A DNA stretch of 34,838 nucleotides from an uncultured Eubacteriales bacterium (GCA_902787375.1 CADAGD010000026.1:1-34838), one strand, 5' to 3'; shown: positions 14,431-23,546, numbered from the stretch's first letter. Notes: generated by a model not told the origin, from the sequence alone. Numbers and translations are program-made.

Positions 14431-16446
14431 TTACCTTATAAGATTCCCCGACGGAATATCCCTCATCGTGGTAAGCGGCACGACGTCGCCGTCGCCCTCG
14501 GTGGAGGCGCAGAGTATCATACCGTGGCTTTCGATTCCGCACATCTTGCGCGGAGCGAGGTTATAGACGAGTACGACGTTTTTGCCTATTATGTCCTCAG
14601 GCTTGACCCAATCCTTTATGCCTGAAAGCACGGTGCGCTTCTCGGAGCCGACCTCAAGGGTTATGTTATAGAGGTGCTTGGATTTTTTGACCTCGGTGCA
14701 TTCGAGAACCTTGCCCACCCTCAGATCGAGCTTGGCAAAATCGTCATATGTTATAAGGGGTTTTGATTCAGCTTCGGCTTTTGCCTCGGTCTTATTCTCG
14801 GCGTTTTCAGCCTTCGCCTCGCCCGCTTCCTCGGCGGCTCTCATCTGCGCCGCCTTTTTGCGCTGTTCCTCGACCATGTTGTCAAGGAACTCCATCTCCG
14901 CCTTCGCGTCGATGCGGGGGAATATCGCCTCGCCCTTTTTGACCTGTGTTCCGGGCTTTATGCCGCCTATGCGCTTTATGCTCTCATAGCTCTTTAAGGC
15001 GTCGTCGGAAACGCCGAGCTGTTCAAACATCTTGGGGGAGGTATTCGGCATGAACGGCTGTATTGCAACCGCTATTATGCGCAGGCATTCGGCAAGATTG
15101 TAGAGTACCGTGCCGAGCCTTGCCTTCTTTGCCTCGTCCTTGGCGAGTATCCACGGAGCGGTGACGTCGATGTACTTGTTGCAAAGGCTTATGAGCTTCC
15201 ATATCTCCTGCAATGCGATGTGGGGATGAATCTCGTCCATCGCCTTTTCCATCCTTTCGGCAAGCGCACAGGCGCAGGATATGACGGGTTCATCCTCCTC
15301 CGGGACGGCCTCGGTATTTTCGGGAAGAGTTCCGCCGAAATACTTGTCTATCATCGCAACCGTTCTTGAGAGCAGATTGCCCAGATCGTTTGCAAGGTCG
15401 GAGTTTATCCTCGTTATCAGGGTGGCGTTGTCGAAATTGCCGTCATTGCCGAACGGGAACTCGCTGAGCAGGAAGTATCTTATGGCGTCCACGCCGTAAC
15501 GCTCGACGAGTATGAACGGATCGACCACATTACCCTTGGATTTGGACATCTTGTCACCGTCGAAAAGCAGCCAGCCGTGACCGTATATCTTCTTGGGGAG
15601 AGGTATGTCCAGAGCCATCAGCATTATGGGCCAGATTATGGTGTGGAACCTTATTATCTCCTTGCCGACTATATGCACGTCCGCGGGCCAGTATTTTCTG
15701 TAAAGGGAGTCGTCGTCTGACAGATACCCTATTGCGGACAGATAGTTCACAAGTGCGTCAACCCAGACATATATGACGTGCTTCTCATCGAACGGAACGG
15801 GAACGCCCCATTTGAATGTGGAACGGGTAACACATAAATCCTCGCATCCGGGCAGGAGGAAGTTGTTGAGCATCTCATTCGCCCTCGAAACGGGCTGTAT
15901 GAAGTCGGGATTCTCCCTTATGTACTCGATGAGGCGCGGAGCGTACTTGGATACCCTGAGGAAATACGCCTCCTCCTTGGCAAGCTCCGTCTTTCTTCCA
16001 CAGTCGGGGCATACGCCGCCGGCATCCTTGAGCTGGGTTTCCGTCCAGAATGCCTCGCATTGCGCGCAGTAATGACCGCTGTACTCGGACTTATAAATAT
16101 CTCCGTTATCGTAAAGCTTCTTGAAAACCTTCTTTACGCACTCCATATGATGCGCGTCGGTCGTCCTTATAAAGCCGTCGTTTGAAATATCCATAAGCTC
16201 CCACAGACGCTTGAAGCCGCCGGTTATTTTGTCGGCGTATTCCTGAGGAGTGCATCCCGCCTCCTCGGCTTTGCGCTCGATCTTCTGACCGTGTTCGTCC
16301 GTGCCTGTAAGGAAGAAGACGTCATGCCCGGTCATCCTCTTGTAACGCGCCATGGCGTCAGTATTGACCGTGCAGTAGGTATGCCCTATGTGCGGATTCG
16401 CACTTGGATAATAGATGGGTGTTGTAATGTAATATTTATTGCTCAT
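14431..16446 (-). CDS. metG: Methionyl-tRNA synthetase
   Basis: A 671-residue class I synthetase that charges tRNA-Met. The HIGH motif is HIGH at 19-22 and KMSKS is at 299-303. A zinc knuckle with Cys127, Cys130, Cys146 and Cys149 marks the one-knuckle type. The anticodon-binding helical domain follows (about 380-520). A C-terminal Arc1p-like tRNA-binding OB domain starts near residue 568 (FAKLDLRVGKVLECTEVKKS). The linker before it is unusually rich in Ala, Glu and Lys. The ATG has AGGTGA upstream. Its own promoter lies at 16494-16521, in the gap after the solute-binding protein gene. Confidence 0.98.
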   Translation of the reverse strand: MSNKYYITTPIYYPSANPHIGHTYCTVNTDAMARYKRMTGHDVFFLTGTDEHGQKIERKAEEAGCTPQEYADKITGGFKRLWELMDISNDGFIRTTDAHHMECVKKVFKKLYDNGDIYKSEYSGHYCAQCEAFWTETQLKDAGGVCPDCGRKTELAKEEAYFLRVSKYAPRLIEYIRENPDFIQPVSRANEMLNNFLLPGCEDLCVTRSTFKWGVPVPFDEKHVIYVWVDALVNYLSAIGYLSDDDSLYRKYWPADVHIVGKEIIRFHTIIWPIMLMALDIPLPKKIYGHGWLLFDGDKMSKSKGNVVDPFILVERYGVDAIRYFLLSEFPFGNDGNFDNATLITRINSDLANDLGNLLSRTVAMIDKYFGGTLPENTEAVPEEDEPVISCACALAERMEKAMDEIHPHIALQEIWKLISLCNKYIDVTAPWILAKDEAKKARLGTVLYNLAECLRIIAVAIQPFMPNTSPKMFEQLGVSDDALKSYESIKRIGGIKPGTQVKKGEAIFPRIDAKAEMEFLDNMVEEQRKKAAQMRAAEEAGEAKAENAENKTEAKAEAESKPLITYDDFAKLDLRVGKVLECTEVKKSKHLYNITLEVGSEKRTVLSGIKDWVKPEDIIGKNVVLVYNLAPRKMCGIESHGMILCASTEGDGDVVPLTTMRDIPSGNLIR

Positions 16447-16493
16447 TGCTTATAATCTCACCTCTGATCCTTTCGTGAAAATATAATGGTCTT

Positions 16494-16521
16494 ATTTTAC
16501 CACAGTTTTTTATTGCGTCAA
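16494..16521 (-). promoter_or_regulatory. metG promoter
   Basis: Minus-strand TTGACG (16516-16521), 16 bases, TAAAAT (16494-16499). The leader is only about 40 bases, too short for a T-box. Confidence 0.6.
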
Positions 16522-16550
16522 TGCGGATATGCTCCGTTTTTAAGCCGTAT

Positions 16551-18950
16551 TTATTCATTTGGAACGACTTTGGATGAAATATATTCCTCCCACTCGTCGT
16601 CCGCGTAGTTATAGACGAGCATATCCAAGCCGCCCCATCCAAACACGGGGGAATGCTCCCGCGTTATAAACTGCGCTTTCTCGGAAAACTCCACGGTTGT
16701 ATGACGGGTGGAGAGCGGTATCAGACAGTATCTCTCAAGTATCCATCTTTCAAGCGCGGCAAGTACAGAAAGCTTTGTATCGTTATCAGTCAGAGCGAAA
16801 TGGCCCATTCCCGTCATGGATAACACCCACTCGTCAAGCCCCATGCTGTGCGTTGAGCCGTTTATGTCAAAGGCGACATTCGCGGTATCGACGCTCCTGC
16901 TCTCGACTTCAATAAGCCCCGGAACATCCTTTTGGCAAAGTCGGCTCATGGACTCGAACGGCTTGAGCGCATCGCCGCCGCAGGATGCGATGCCCATAGC
17001 GTACTCGCCTCCCGTGACTGCCGCCGCGCCCTTTTCAACCAAGCCTATGCCCTCGAAGACTATCTCTCCGAACGGGGTTCCCTCAGCCGCCTCATTGACG
17101 AATCGGTTCAGCATTGAGATTCGCTCGGCGTCTTCGGCACTCAATGTTTCCTGTGAGCAGGCGACGCGGATCCTCACGTTTTCCGATTTTGAGTAAAGCC
17201 CCTCGGCAATAAGCTCCTCCGCCGCGAGCGTGAAAAGCTTTCGCGCCTTTTCGGGACTGTATCCGCTGATGCTTTCATATGCGTTTTTAATGTCCTTAAT
17301 GTCGGCTCCCCTTCGGTATTTGACCTCGTAAAGGTCGCAGACGCTCTCCATCGCCTGCCTTGAATATCTGTAGGAGGAGCCTGCGTCGTTTCGATCGTAC
17401 AGGCAGGCGTCGCTTATTATGCCGAGGCACGGCGTCCCGCCGAACGCTCCGCACCATTCATCCCTGTCAAGCGCAAGGCTCAACGCTCTCCTGAAATTGA
17501 TATTTGAAAGCACGACGGAATTCTTATTGCCCCTTGAGGAGTCCATGCGCCGCAAATCCTCCGAATCGGTGTTTATGACCACGCAGTCGGTCGCGGGCGA
17601 CTCCGCCGTATAAGTCATGTCCGAAAGCGGCAGCTCCAAGAGCTCCGAATAGCTCGGATGCCATTCGGTCAGTTCACCGTCCGCGAAAGCGCGTGAGGCG
17701 TCGGCGTCGCTCATGGCTTTGAACACTATTTTTGTAGTCTTGAATATCTCAAGACGCTCGCCGTTTACAAGCTGTTCCGTATAGGCGATCGGAGAGCCGT
17801 CGTCATTTCGCTTCCAGCCGTACCACTTGGAGTTCCTTTGCAGGACAACTTGCTTGCCCGGCTCGCATCTTTCAAGCTTATAGGGGCCGAAGCTCATTGT
17901 GTTCTGGACGTCCGTGCAGTAGTCAGCTCCATAATACGGTTTATAGACGAGCCATGAGTTTTGGCAAGCCGCCATGAAATCGTCGTATGAAACAGGAGCG
18001 GCGCATACATAGTTGAAAGTGTTTTCATCAACCTTGTAGCATCCGACCGTATCCTCGAATCTGATCTTTCCGAAGGGATACCCCGTCAGTTTGGTTTTGT
18101 ATCTCACATAGTCTCCGTCAATGTCGGATGCGCTTTGCAGACTGCCCCATACACTCGAGGCGCCTTCGGCAGCTTCCGTACCGGGAGCTTTATTGCCGGT
18201 ATTATTGCCTATAGAGAACCATCTCGGATAAACAAACTCGACGCCGTCCTCACCGATACTGTGGAGAACCGTCGAGTCACTCTCCGCGGATTGATCGGAG
18301 GAGCGGTCTGAGGAGTCGGCGGATACAAAAGCTATTTCGCTGTTTCTCTCGCTGTATTTACGGCTTCCCGCGGCGGCGGCTTGGGAGGCGATGTATGCCG
18401 CTGCATTGGCATTGTTCCTCGCAGGATCAAGCAATGCCTTGAGCGACCAAATATAATCGTCCGCGCCGATGCTTTCGCCGTTGTCCCATTTGGCGTCCGT
18501 CCTCAGCTTTATTTCATAGACATAGCCCTCGGATATTTCAGAGACTTTTTTTCCGCCGATATTGGCGGAGTATTTTACAATATCATCCCTATGCTCGGCC
18601 GTGACGTCCCGTATGCTCTCAGCCATGCCGAAGACCCAGACAAAATCGCCGTTTTCGATGTCCGTAGGCTGGGCGTATACGAGAGGGGATGATATGAGCG
18701 AGTATATGCGCTCCGCACACTCGTCGGAAAGCGTATGAGGATTCCATGAGCCGGGCAGTTTGGGAGCGCAAGTATTGAATGTATAGGATTTGCCTGCCAT
18801 GAAGTCAGCCCTCGGCCTGTCCGCAGCAGCCTCCGGAGAAGCCGACGGCTTTTCCGGAGGCTGATATGGCAGGGGCTTGGCGGCTGTGCAGCTTAAAAAC
18901 GAGGCAAGCCCCATAAAAACGGCAGCGATTGCCGCGATTGCTCTTCTCAT
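16551..18950 (-). CDS. Oligopeptide-type extracellular solute-binding lipoprotein (family 5)
   Basis: A 799-residue lipoprotein: signal peptide with a lipobox-like FLSC, Cys21 being the likely lipid-modified residue, then a Pro/Ala-rich spacer. The body has the SBP_bac_5 features: YEIKLRTDAKWDNGESIGADD at about 147 onwards (the W-x-DG-x-x-x-x-ADD motif), FGPYKLERCEPGKQVVLQRN and NINFRRALSLALDRDEW. It is longer than usual for the family; one extra part is a Ser/Asp-rich low-complexity stretch near 205-230. No permease or ATPase genes are adjacent, so it is an orphan binding protein for peptides or a related ligand. ATG 18950 has AAAGGAGG just upstream. Confidence 0.9.
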   Translation of the reverse strand: MRRAIAAIAAVFMGLASFLSCTAAKPLPYQPPEKPSASPEAAADRPRADFMAGKSYTFNTCAPKLPGSWNPHTLSDECAERIYSLISSPLVYAQPTDIENGDFVWVFGMAESIRDVTAEHRDDIVKYSANIGGKKVSEISEGYVYEIKLRTDAKWDNGESIGADDYIWSLKALLDPARNNANAAAYIASQAAAAGSRKYSERNSEIAFVSADSSDRSSDQSAESDSTVLHSIGEDGVEFVYPRWFSIGNNTGNKAPGTEAAEGASSVWGSLQSASDIDGDYVRYKTKLTGYPFGKIRFEDTVGCYKVDENTFNYVCAAPVSYDDFMAACQNSWLVYKPYYGADYCTDVQNTMSFGPYKLERCEPGKQVVLQRNSKWYGWKRNDDGSPIAYTEQLVNGERLEIFKTTKIVFKAMSDADASRAFADGELTEWHPSYSELLELPLSDMTYTAESPATDCVVINTDSEDLRRMDSSRGNKNSVVLSNINFRRALSLALDRDEWCGAFGGTPCLGIISDACLYDRNDAGSSYRYSRQAMESVCDLYEVKYRRGADIKDIKNAYESISGYSPEKARKLFTLAAEELIAEGLYSKSENVRIRVACSQETLSAEDAERISMLNRFVNEAAEGTPFGEIVFEGIGLVEKGAAAVTGGEYAMGIASCGGDALKPFESMSRLCQKDVPGLIEVESRSVDTANVAFDINGSTHSMGLDEWVLSMTGMGHFALTDNDTKLSVLAALERWILERYCLIPLSTRHTTVEFSEKAQFITREHSPVFGWGGLDMLVYNYADDEWEEYISSKVVPNE

Positions 18951-19003
18951 GGGCTTGCCTCCTTTTATAGTATTATATTGATTAAAACATTATTATTGTT
19001 CCA

Positions 19004-19200
19004 GACCGCTGACAAACCCCAAATGCGCCGGAAATACCTGCCTTCCCCTGCGAGGGGAAGGGGGACCGCCGCCTCAGCGGTGGTGGATGAGGTGGCAAAC
19101 TTTTTTGATAGTGCCATTGTTTCCACCTCATCAGTCAGACTTCGTCTGACAGCTTCCCCTCAAAGGGGAAGCCAAAAAAGCGGACTTTGTCCGTAAGCTG
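19004..19200. repeat. Interspersed palindromic repeat, copy 1
   Basis: A gene-free stretch made of nested inverted repeats: CTTCCCCT-GCG-AGGGGAAG; GACCGCC/GCGGTGGT; GATGAGGTGG paired with CCACCTCATC across a T-rich centre; TCAGAC-TTCG-TCTGA; CTTCCCCT-CAA-AGGGGAAG; and CGGAC-TTT-GTCCG. It shares its left end (GACCGCTGACAAACCCCAAA) and right end (GACTTTGTCCGTA) with copy 2 at 33796-34062. No coding capacity is apparent. It lies between the divergent or convergent genes of the SBP lipoprotein and yhaM. Confidence 0.85.
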
Positions 19201-19208
19201 AAGCAATA

Positions 19209-20201
19209 TTATTGCTCGCTTTTCACAATGCCATGCCCGTGCCTGTAAAGCTGACGGTTATCCATTGCCCATTGACGCTCGGTAAAATCGCCTATGTTTA
19301 CGCTTCCGAGAGCATCATACATCTCGAACATACGGGCATCCAGCATGTCTATTTCCGAAACTATCTCCGCTTCGGGGAACATGGGGAATTTGGGCGAGCC
19401 GTAATCGGGCTGTCCGTGATGGGAGAGGAGTATGTGGGATATGAGCGTCGTCAGCTCCTCGGATATTTGAAGCTCCGCCGCTGCCTGCTCGACCATTGCG
19501 ACTCCCATATTTATGTGTCCCATGAGCTGACCGCGTGTTGAATAGGATGTGGCGATGCCAAGCTCGGAAACGGTCAGCTCCTCGGTCTTTGCGATGTCGT
19601 GAAGTATTATGCCGCAGTACACAAGGTCGGGACTCAGCTCAGGGTAAATGGGCTTATAAACCTCGACTATCTTTTTTGCGACCTCAAGCATTGTTCCGGT
19701 ATGGAACATAAGCCCGCATCTTATCGCATGATGAAGCCTTAGCGCCGCGGGATAGCACGCGATGGCTTCCTTCCTGCTCTTGAGGAGGTACTGGGTGAGC
19801 AGCGCAAGATCGGAATCGTGAAAAGTACCGGCGAACTCAAGTATTTTATTGAACATATCCTCACCGTTCACGGGCGAGCTTGCGACTATGCTTGACATAT
19901 CGACGACGTCCTCATCGCGCTTATGACGTATGCGGTCTATCTTGAGCTGTTCGACGTCCTTCCAAATATTGATGGTTCCGCGAACCTTTATTATGTCCCC
20001 TGTTTCATACGCGCCGTGAGCAGCCGCGCTGTAATCCCAGAGCTTGGCGTTGACCTCTCCGCCGGCGTCGGCGAGTATGAAGTCAAGATAATCCGCTCCT
20101 TTGACATTGCTTTTGACCTGAACGGATTTTATCACACAGAAGCCCTCGACGGCACCTGTGGAGTTGCTGATGCAGTTTCCCAGAAGATTCATCCTTCCCA
20201 T
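19209..20201 (-). CDS. yhaM: 3'-5' exoribonuclease YhaM family
   Basis: A 330-residue protein with an N-terminal OB-fold nucleic-acid-binding domain (about 15-95: VKGADYLDFILADAGGEVNA) and a C-terminal HD phosphohydrolase domain. The HD metal ligands are His167, His201-Asp202 (IILHDIAKTEE), His229, the His261-His262 pair and Asp285. This order of domains is that of YhaM/Cbf1, which trims RNA and DNA 3' ends in Firmicutes. GGAGG lies eleven bases before the ATG. The gene starts 15 bases after the stop of the lipoprotein gene, so they share the promoter at 20881-20909. Confidence 0.93.
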   Translation of the reverse strand: MGRMNLLGNCISNSTGAVEGFCVIKSVQVKSNVKGADYLDFILADAGGEVNAKLWDYSAAAHGAYETGDIIKVRGTINIWKDVEQLKIDRIRHKRDEDVVDMSSIVASSPVNGEDMFNKILEFAGTFHDSDLALLTQYLLKSRKEAIACYPAALRLHHAIRCGLMFHTGTMLEVAKKIVEVYKPIYPELSPDLVYCGIILHDIAKTEELTVSELGIATSYSTRGQLMGHINMGVAMVEQAAAELQISEELTTLISHILLSHHGQPDYGSPKFPMFPEAEIVSEIDMLDARMFEMYDALGSVNIGDFTERQWAMDNRQLYRHGHGIVKSEQ

Positions 20202-20216
20202 ATTACAAGCTTCCTC

Positions 20217-20849
20217 CTATTTGCAGTTGTTTGTTTCGCTCTTCAAAACGCTCAGCTCATCGCCGTCCGAAAACGCCATTTGCATATTGAGTTGGGCATC
20301 CTCGACGCCATCGATGTTGACCGATACAATGGCGTTCACGCCGTATACGTTTCCTTTCTCGTTTTTGAGAAAGTCCGTCGATATTATATCTGCGCCTATA
20401 ACCGGCTGTTTGGCAAGCTTTACATAATAGTATCCGTTCAGATAAAAGTATTCCTGATCGCTGTCGGGCTTATACTGTGTGCGAACCATATCCGTCAGCT
20501 CGATGCCGTTAAACACGACCTTGATAAAGGCGTCGGCGTCCGTCTTTTCGATGCGGCCGTATCCGGCTGTTTCGGACTCGTCAAGAATGTCCTCATAATA
20601 GCAGCGGATTATGCCGTCCACACGGGTAAGCTCAATGCCCTTCTGCAAATCAACATCCCCGAATTTGTAAAACGCCTTGGCAAGCTTCAATATGTTGTCC
20701 TTCTGAGCGTCGGTCAGAACAGGCTCATTCGCCTCCCCGGAAGGGGAGGGCTTGACGTCCTTGTCCGCCGTTTCTCCGCATCCGACCGATGATATAAAAA
20801 CAGACGCCAGCACCATCATGGCTATCATAAGTCTTAAAAAAACTTTCAT
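20217..20849 (-). CDS. Lipoprotein of unknown function
   Basis: A 210-residue exported lipoprotein. The signal peptide (KVFLRLMIAMMVLASVFISS) ends in the lipobox SVGC. After a short Pro/Ser/Glu-rich spacer comes a globular domain of about 165 residues with alternating helices and strands (DAQKDNILKLAKAFYKFGDV, later EYFYLNGYYYVKLAKQP). I recognise no family. The start ATG 20849 is set by GGAGG ten bases upstream. The frame extends 20 codons further, but that would run into the promoter's -10 box. First gene of a two-gene operon with yhaM. Confidence 0.8.
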   Translation of the reverse strand: MKVFLRLMIAMMVLASVFISSVGCGETADKDVKPSPSGEANEPVLTDAQKDNILKLAKAFYKFGDVDLQKGIELTRVDGIIRCYYEDILDESETAGYGRIEKTDADAFIKVVFNGIELTDMVRTQYKPDSDQEYFYLNGYYYVKLAKQPVIGADIISTDFLKNEKGNVYGVNAIVSVNIDGVEDAQLNMQMAFSDGDELSVLKSETNNCK

Positions 20850-20880
20850 TGGGATCAAACCTCCATAATACACTACTGTA

Positions 20881-20909
20881 ATTATATCATTGTCGGCTCG
20901 TTCCGTCAA
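20881..20909 (-). promoter_or_regulatory. Promoter of lipoprotein-yhaM operon
   Basis: Minus-strand TTGACG (20904-20909), 17 bases, TATAAT (20881-20886). Confidence 0.8.
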
Positions 20910-20975
20910 AGGAAAAGGCGGGCATTCAAACCATTGGGAAACAATATATTAGTTTTGAAGCGCAAATCAATATAT

Positions 20976-21004
20976 TTTACATGCACGTTAATATATGGTA
21001 CAAT
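20976..21004 (+). promoter_or_regulatory. pepF promoter
   Basis: TTTACA (20976-20981), 17 bases, TACAAT (20999-21004). It covers the first in-frame ATG (20981), which therefore cannot be the start codon of the gene. Confidence 0.7.
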
Positions 21005-21052
21005 CATTGTGAAAATGTGGCTTTAGAGCCAAATGCAAGGAGGATAATCCAA

Positions 21053-22855
21053 ATGGCAAAACAGCAGAGAATACCCAAGCGTTCCGAGGTGGAAAAGAAG
21101 TACACATGGGCTACCGAGGATTTGTTTGCGACAGACGCTCTCTGGGAGGAGGCGCTTGAGGCGGCGAAGGCTTATCCCGAAAGGATCGCGGCGTTCCGCG
21201 GCAAGCTTGCCCAGTCGCCTGAAATGCTCTATGAGTATTTGCAGCTCAGCGATGAGATAAAGGTCAAGCTGGAGCGCATTGCCAACTATGCTATGCGCAA
21301 ATCCGACGAGGATACCGCCAACTCTTTCTATCAGGGCATGAAGGGCAAGATGATGAATCTTTTTGTCAACATCGACTCCGCCGACTCGTTCTCGACACCT
21401 GAGATAATAGCTGTATCCGACGAGATGCTTGAGGAGTTCTACACAAAGAAGCCCGAACTCACGCTCTATAAGAGGAAGCTATCCAAGATGCGCCATTTCA
21501 AGCCCCATACGCTTTCCGACGCGGAGGAACGCATACTCGCGCTCTCCGGTCAGATAATGGAAGCTCCCGGCGAAACCGCATCCGCATTCAGAAACGCGGA
21601 TATCCGCTTCCCCTCCATAAAGGATGCCAACGACAACGAGCTTCAGGTAACGCAGGGCTCGTTCATTCCCCTCATGGAGAATCCCGACAGGAACATCAGG
21701 AAGGCGGCTTTCGAGAGCCTTTACAGCACATTCAAGGCATATAAGAACACGTCCGCGGCGTTCCTCGATTCGCAGGTCAAGGGACTCATATTCAACGCGA
21801 GGGCAAGGAATTACGAATCCACACTCCATGCCGCGCTCGACCGCACCGAGGTTCCCGTATCGGTTTACCACAACCTCATAGAAGCCGTCCATAACAACCT
21901 CGGCCTTATGCACAGGTATGTCGCGCTCCGCAAGAAGCTGATGGGCGTTGACGAGCTGCATATGTACGACCTTTACACGCCCATAGTGGGCGACGCCGAC
22001 AGGGAGATACCCTATGAGGAGGCTAAGGAGATAATCGTTAAAGCACTTGCGCCCCTTGGTGAGGAATACATCTCCATACTCAAGGAGGGCTTTGAGAACC
22101 GCTGGATAGACGTCTATGAGAACGAGGGCAAGCGCGGAGGCGCGTACTCCTCCTGCGGAGACCCGCATCCCTATGTGCTTCTCAACCAGAAGGACACGCT
22201 CGATTCCATGTTCACAATAGCTCATGAGATGGGCCACTCGCTCCATACCGTCTACTCGGTGAGGAACCAGCCCGTCTGCCAGGCGGATTACGTCATATTC
22301 GTCGCGGAGATAGCATCCACCTGCAACGAGGTGCTTCTTGTCAAGTACCTGCTCAATAATACGACCGATAAGCGCGAGAGGGCGTATCTCATCAACCACT
22401 TCCTGGAGAGCTTCCGCGGCAGCGTTTTCCGTCAGACCATGTTCGCCGAGTTCGAGCTGTTCATGAATCGGCTTGCCGAGAAGGGCGAAACGCTCACCGC
22501 CGACGCGCTCTGCGAGAAGTATTATGAGCTGAACAAGCAGTATTTCGGCGACGCCCTGACGGTTGATCCCGAAATCGCCTATGAGTGGGAGCGCATACCG
22601 CACTTCTTCTATAATTTCTATGTGTTCCAGTATTCGACGGGCTTCTCCGCCGCCTGTGCCATCGCAAACCGCATACTCACAGAGGGCGAACCCGCCGTTG
22701 CCGATTATAAGAAATTCCTCTCAGCGGGAGGTTCCACCGACCCCATATCCATACTCAAGTATGCCGGCGTCGATATGACCACCGCCGCGCCGATAAACGA
22801 CGCGCTCAAGCTCTTCGGTGAGCTGCTCGATGAGATGGAGGAGCTGATGAAATAA
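21053..22855 (+). CDS. pepF: Oligoendopeptidase F
   Basis: A 600-residue zinc metallopeptidase of family M3B that cleaves peptides of roughly 7-17 residues in the cytoplasm. The zinc site is HEMGH (His391, Glu392, His395), with the third ligand in the following VAEIASTCNE segment. The N-terminal helical domain (about 5-200) is the usual PepF_N region (SEVEKKYTWATEDLFATD). The C-terminal FYVFQYSTGFSAACAIANRI is typical. The start ATG has AAGGAGG nine bases upstream. It is preceded by its own promoter and followed by two hairpins, so it is monocistronic. Confidence 0.97.
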   Translation: MAKQQRIPKRSEVEKKYTWATEDLFATDALWEEALEAAKAYPERIAAFRGKLAQSPEMLYEYLQLSDEIKVKLERIANYAMRKSDEDTANSFYQGMKGKMMNLFVNIDSADSFSTPEIIAVSDEMLEEFYTKKPELTLYKRKLSKMRHFKPHTLSDAEERILALSGQIMEAPGETASAFRNADIRFPSIKDANDNELQVTQGSFIPLMENPDRNIRKAAFESLYSTFKAYKNTSAAFLDSQVKGLIFNARARNYESTLHAALDRTEVPVSVYHNLIEAVHNNLGLMHRYVALRKKLMGVDELHMYDLYTPIVGDADREIPYEEAKEIIVKALAPLGEEYISILKEGFENRWIDVYENEGKRGGAYSSCGDPHPYVLLNQKDTLDSMFTIAHEMGHSLHTVYSVRNQPVCQADYVIFVAEIASTCNEVLLVKYLLNNTTDKRERAYLINHFLESFRGSVFRQTMFAEFELFMNRLAEKGETLTADALCEKYYELNKQYFGDALTVDPEIAYEWERIPHFFYNFYVFQYSTGFSAACAIANRILTEGEPAVADYKKFLSAGGSTDPISILKYAGVDMTTAAPINDALKLFGELLDEMEELMK

Positions 22856-22925
22856 TGCCAAGGCTTCTTGGGCATTACCTGTAATGTAAAAAGGCGGGTG
22901 CGGTATGGCTTTTGCCGTACCCGCC
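22853..22925 (+). terminator. Two hairpins after pepF
   Basis: TAATGCC/GGCATTA (22853-22877, starting in the stop codon) and GGCGGGT/ACCCGCC with an inner CGG/CCG (22893-22925). Neither has a T-run. Probable weak terminator. Confidence 0.4.
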
Positions 22926-22983
22926 GTGACTGAGATAAAGGCTTGAACGAAAGCATATATTTTTGCTGACGGGAAAAATGGTG

Positions 22984-23012
22984 TTGACATTTGAGCCTGT
23001 TAGAGTTATAAT
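22984..23012 (+). promoter_or_regulatory. Consensus promoter of tRNA-Gly
   Basis: TTGACA, exactly 17 bases, TATAAT: a full match to the sigma-A consensus, ending 34 bases before the tRNA. Confidence 0.9.
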
Positions 23013-23046
23013 ATTAGCTGTTCCGAGTGAGGGATGAATTTAATAT

Positions 23047-23122
23047 GCGGGAATAGCTCATTTGGTAGAGCGCCGCCTTGCCAAGGCGGAGGTGGCGGGT
23101 TCGAGCCCCGTTTCCCGCTCCA
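23047..23122 (+). tRNA. tRNA-Gly (anticodon GCC), CCA encoded
   Basis: A 76-base cloverleaf. Acceptor arms are GCGGGAA and TTCCCGC, followed by T and a genomically encoded CCA. The D-loop carries TTTGGTAGAG, the anticodon stem CCGCC/GGCGG holds the loop TTGCCAA with anticodon GCC at 23080-23082, and the T-arm contains GGTTCGAGCC. It reads GGC and GGT glycine codons. Confidence 0.98.
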
Positions 23123-23126
23123 GAAT

Positions 23127-23168
23127 GAGTATCCGGCAGGGCATGGTTCCGTGGGTACTCAATTTTTA
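23127..23168 (+). terminator. Terminator-like hairpin after tRNA-Gly
   Basis: GAGTATCC (23127-23134) and GGGTACTC (23153-23160) pair with one G-T, followed by AATTTTT. The loop contains GCAGGGCAT (23136-23144), which can instead pair with ATGCCCTGC (23180-23188). The terminator is thus mutually exclusive with a second helix. Confidence 0.55.
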
Positions 23169-23240
23169 TATTCCGCCGAATGCCCTGCGTATCGGTCTTC
23201 GGCAGGCGGATGCTTATAATACTTACAAGGAAATAATCGA

Positions 23241-23546
23241 ATGAGTGAAAATATTTTGAAGAACAACAGGATAATTAGGCTCGTCGCCGTAATTGCGGCT
23301 TTGGCGATATTTATAGGCTTTGTCGTGTTCATGTATACCCAGTTCAGAATGCAGAAGCAGAAGCTCAACGAGATAATGGAGGAGAACGCAAGGCTGACGC
23401 AAAGGCTGGATGAGCTCATGCGCGAAAAGGAGCGGATAGAGGGCAACCTCGAATATGTCAAGAGCCTTGAGGGCTTGCTTCGTTACGCGAGGGATAACTT
23501 CGGATACATAGGCAAGGATGAGATCAGGGTGGACGCAAATGACTGA
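23241..23546 (+). CDS. FtsB/DivIC-family septum protein
   Basis: A 101-residue bitopic membrane protein. A short cytoplasmic tail precedes one membrane helix (about 13-32: LVAVIAALAIFIGFVVFMYT). Then comes a coiled coil (about 33-75, rich in Glu, Lys, Leu and Arg) and the conserved end YARDNFGYIGKDEIRV. This is the design of DivIC/FtsB, which joins FtsL and DivIB in the division complex. The family contains several close paralogues, so DivIC itself is not certain. AAGGA lies upstream of the ATG. Its last codons overlap the ppx gene, in the common Firmicutes order divIC-ppx. Transcription may come from the tRNA promoter or from TATAAT at 23215. Confidence 0.85.
   Translation: MSENILKNNRIIRLVAVIAALAIFIGFVVFMYTQFRMQKQKLNEIMEENARLTQRLDELMREKERIEGNLEYVKSLEGLLRYARDNFGYIGKDEIRVDAND

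Noticed and set aside
16447-16500. Possible T-box leader before metG
   Set aside because: The transcript leader is only about 40 bases; there is no room for a specifier loop or antiterminator.
20981-21052. Upstream ATG that would lengthen pepF by 24 codons
   Set aside because: It lies in the -35 box of the promoter, and AAGGAGG fits ATG 21053.
21479-22603. Long minus-strand open frame (374 codons) inside pepF
   Set aside because: Antisense of a well-supported peptidase gene; the product has no recognisable features.
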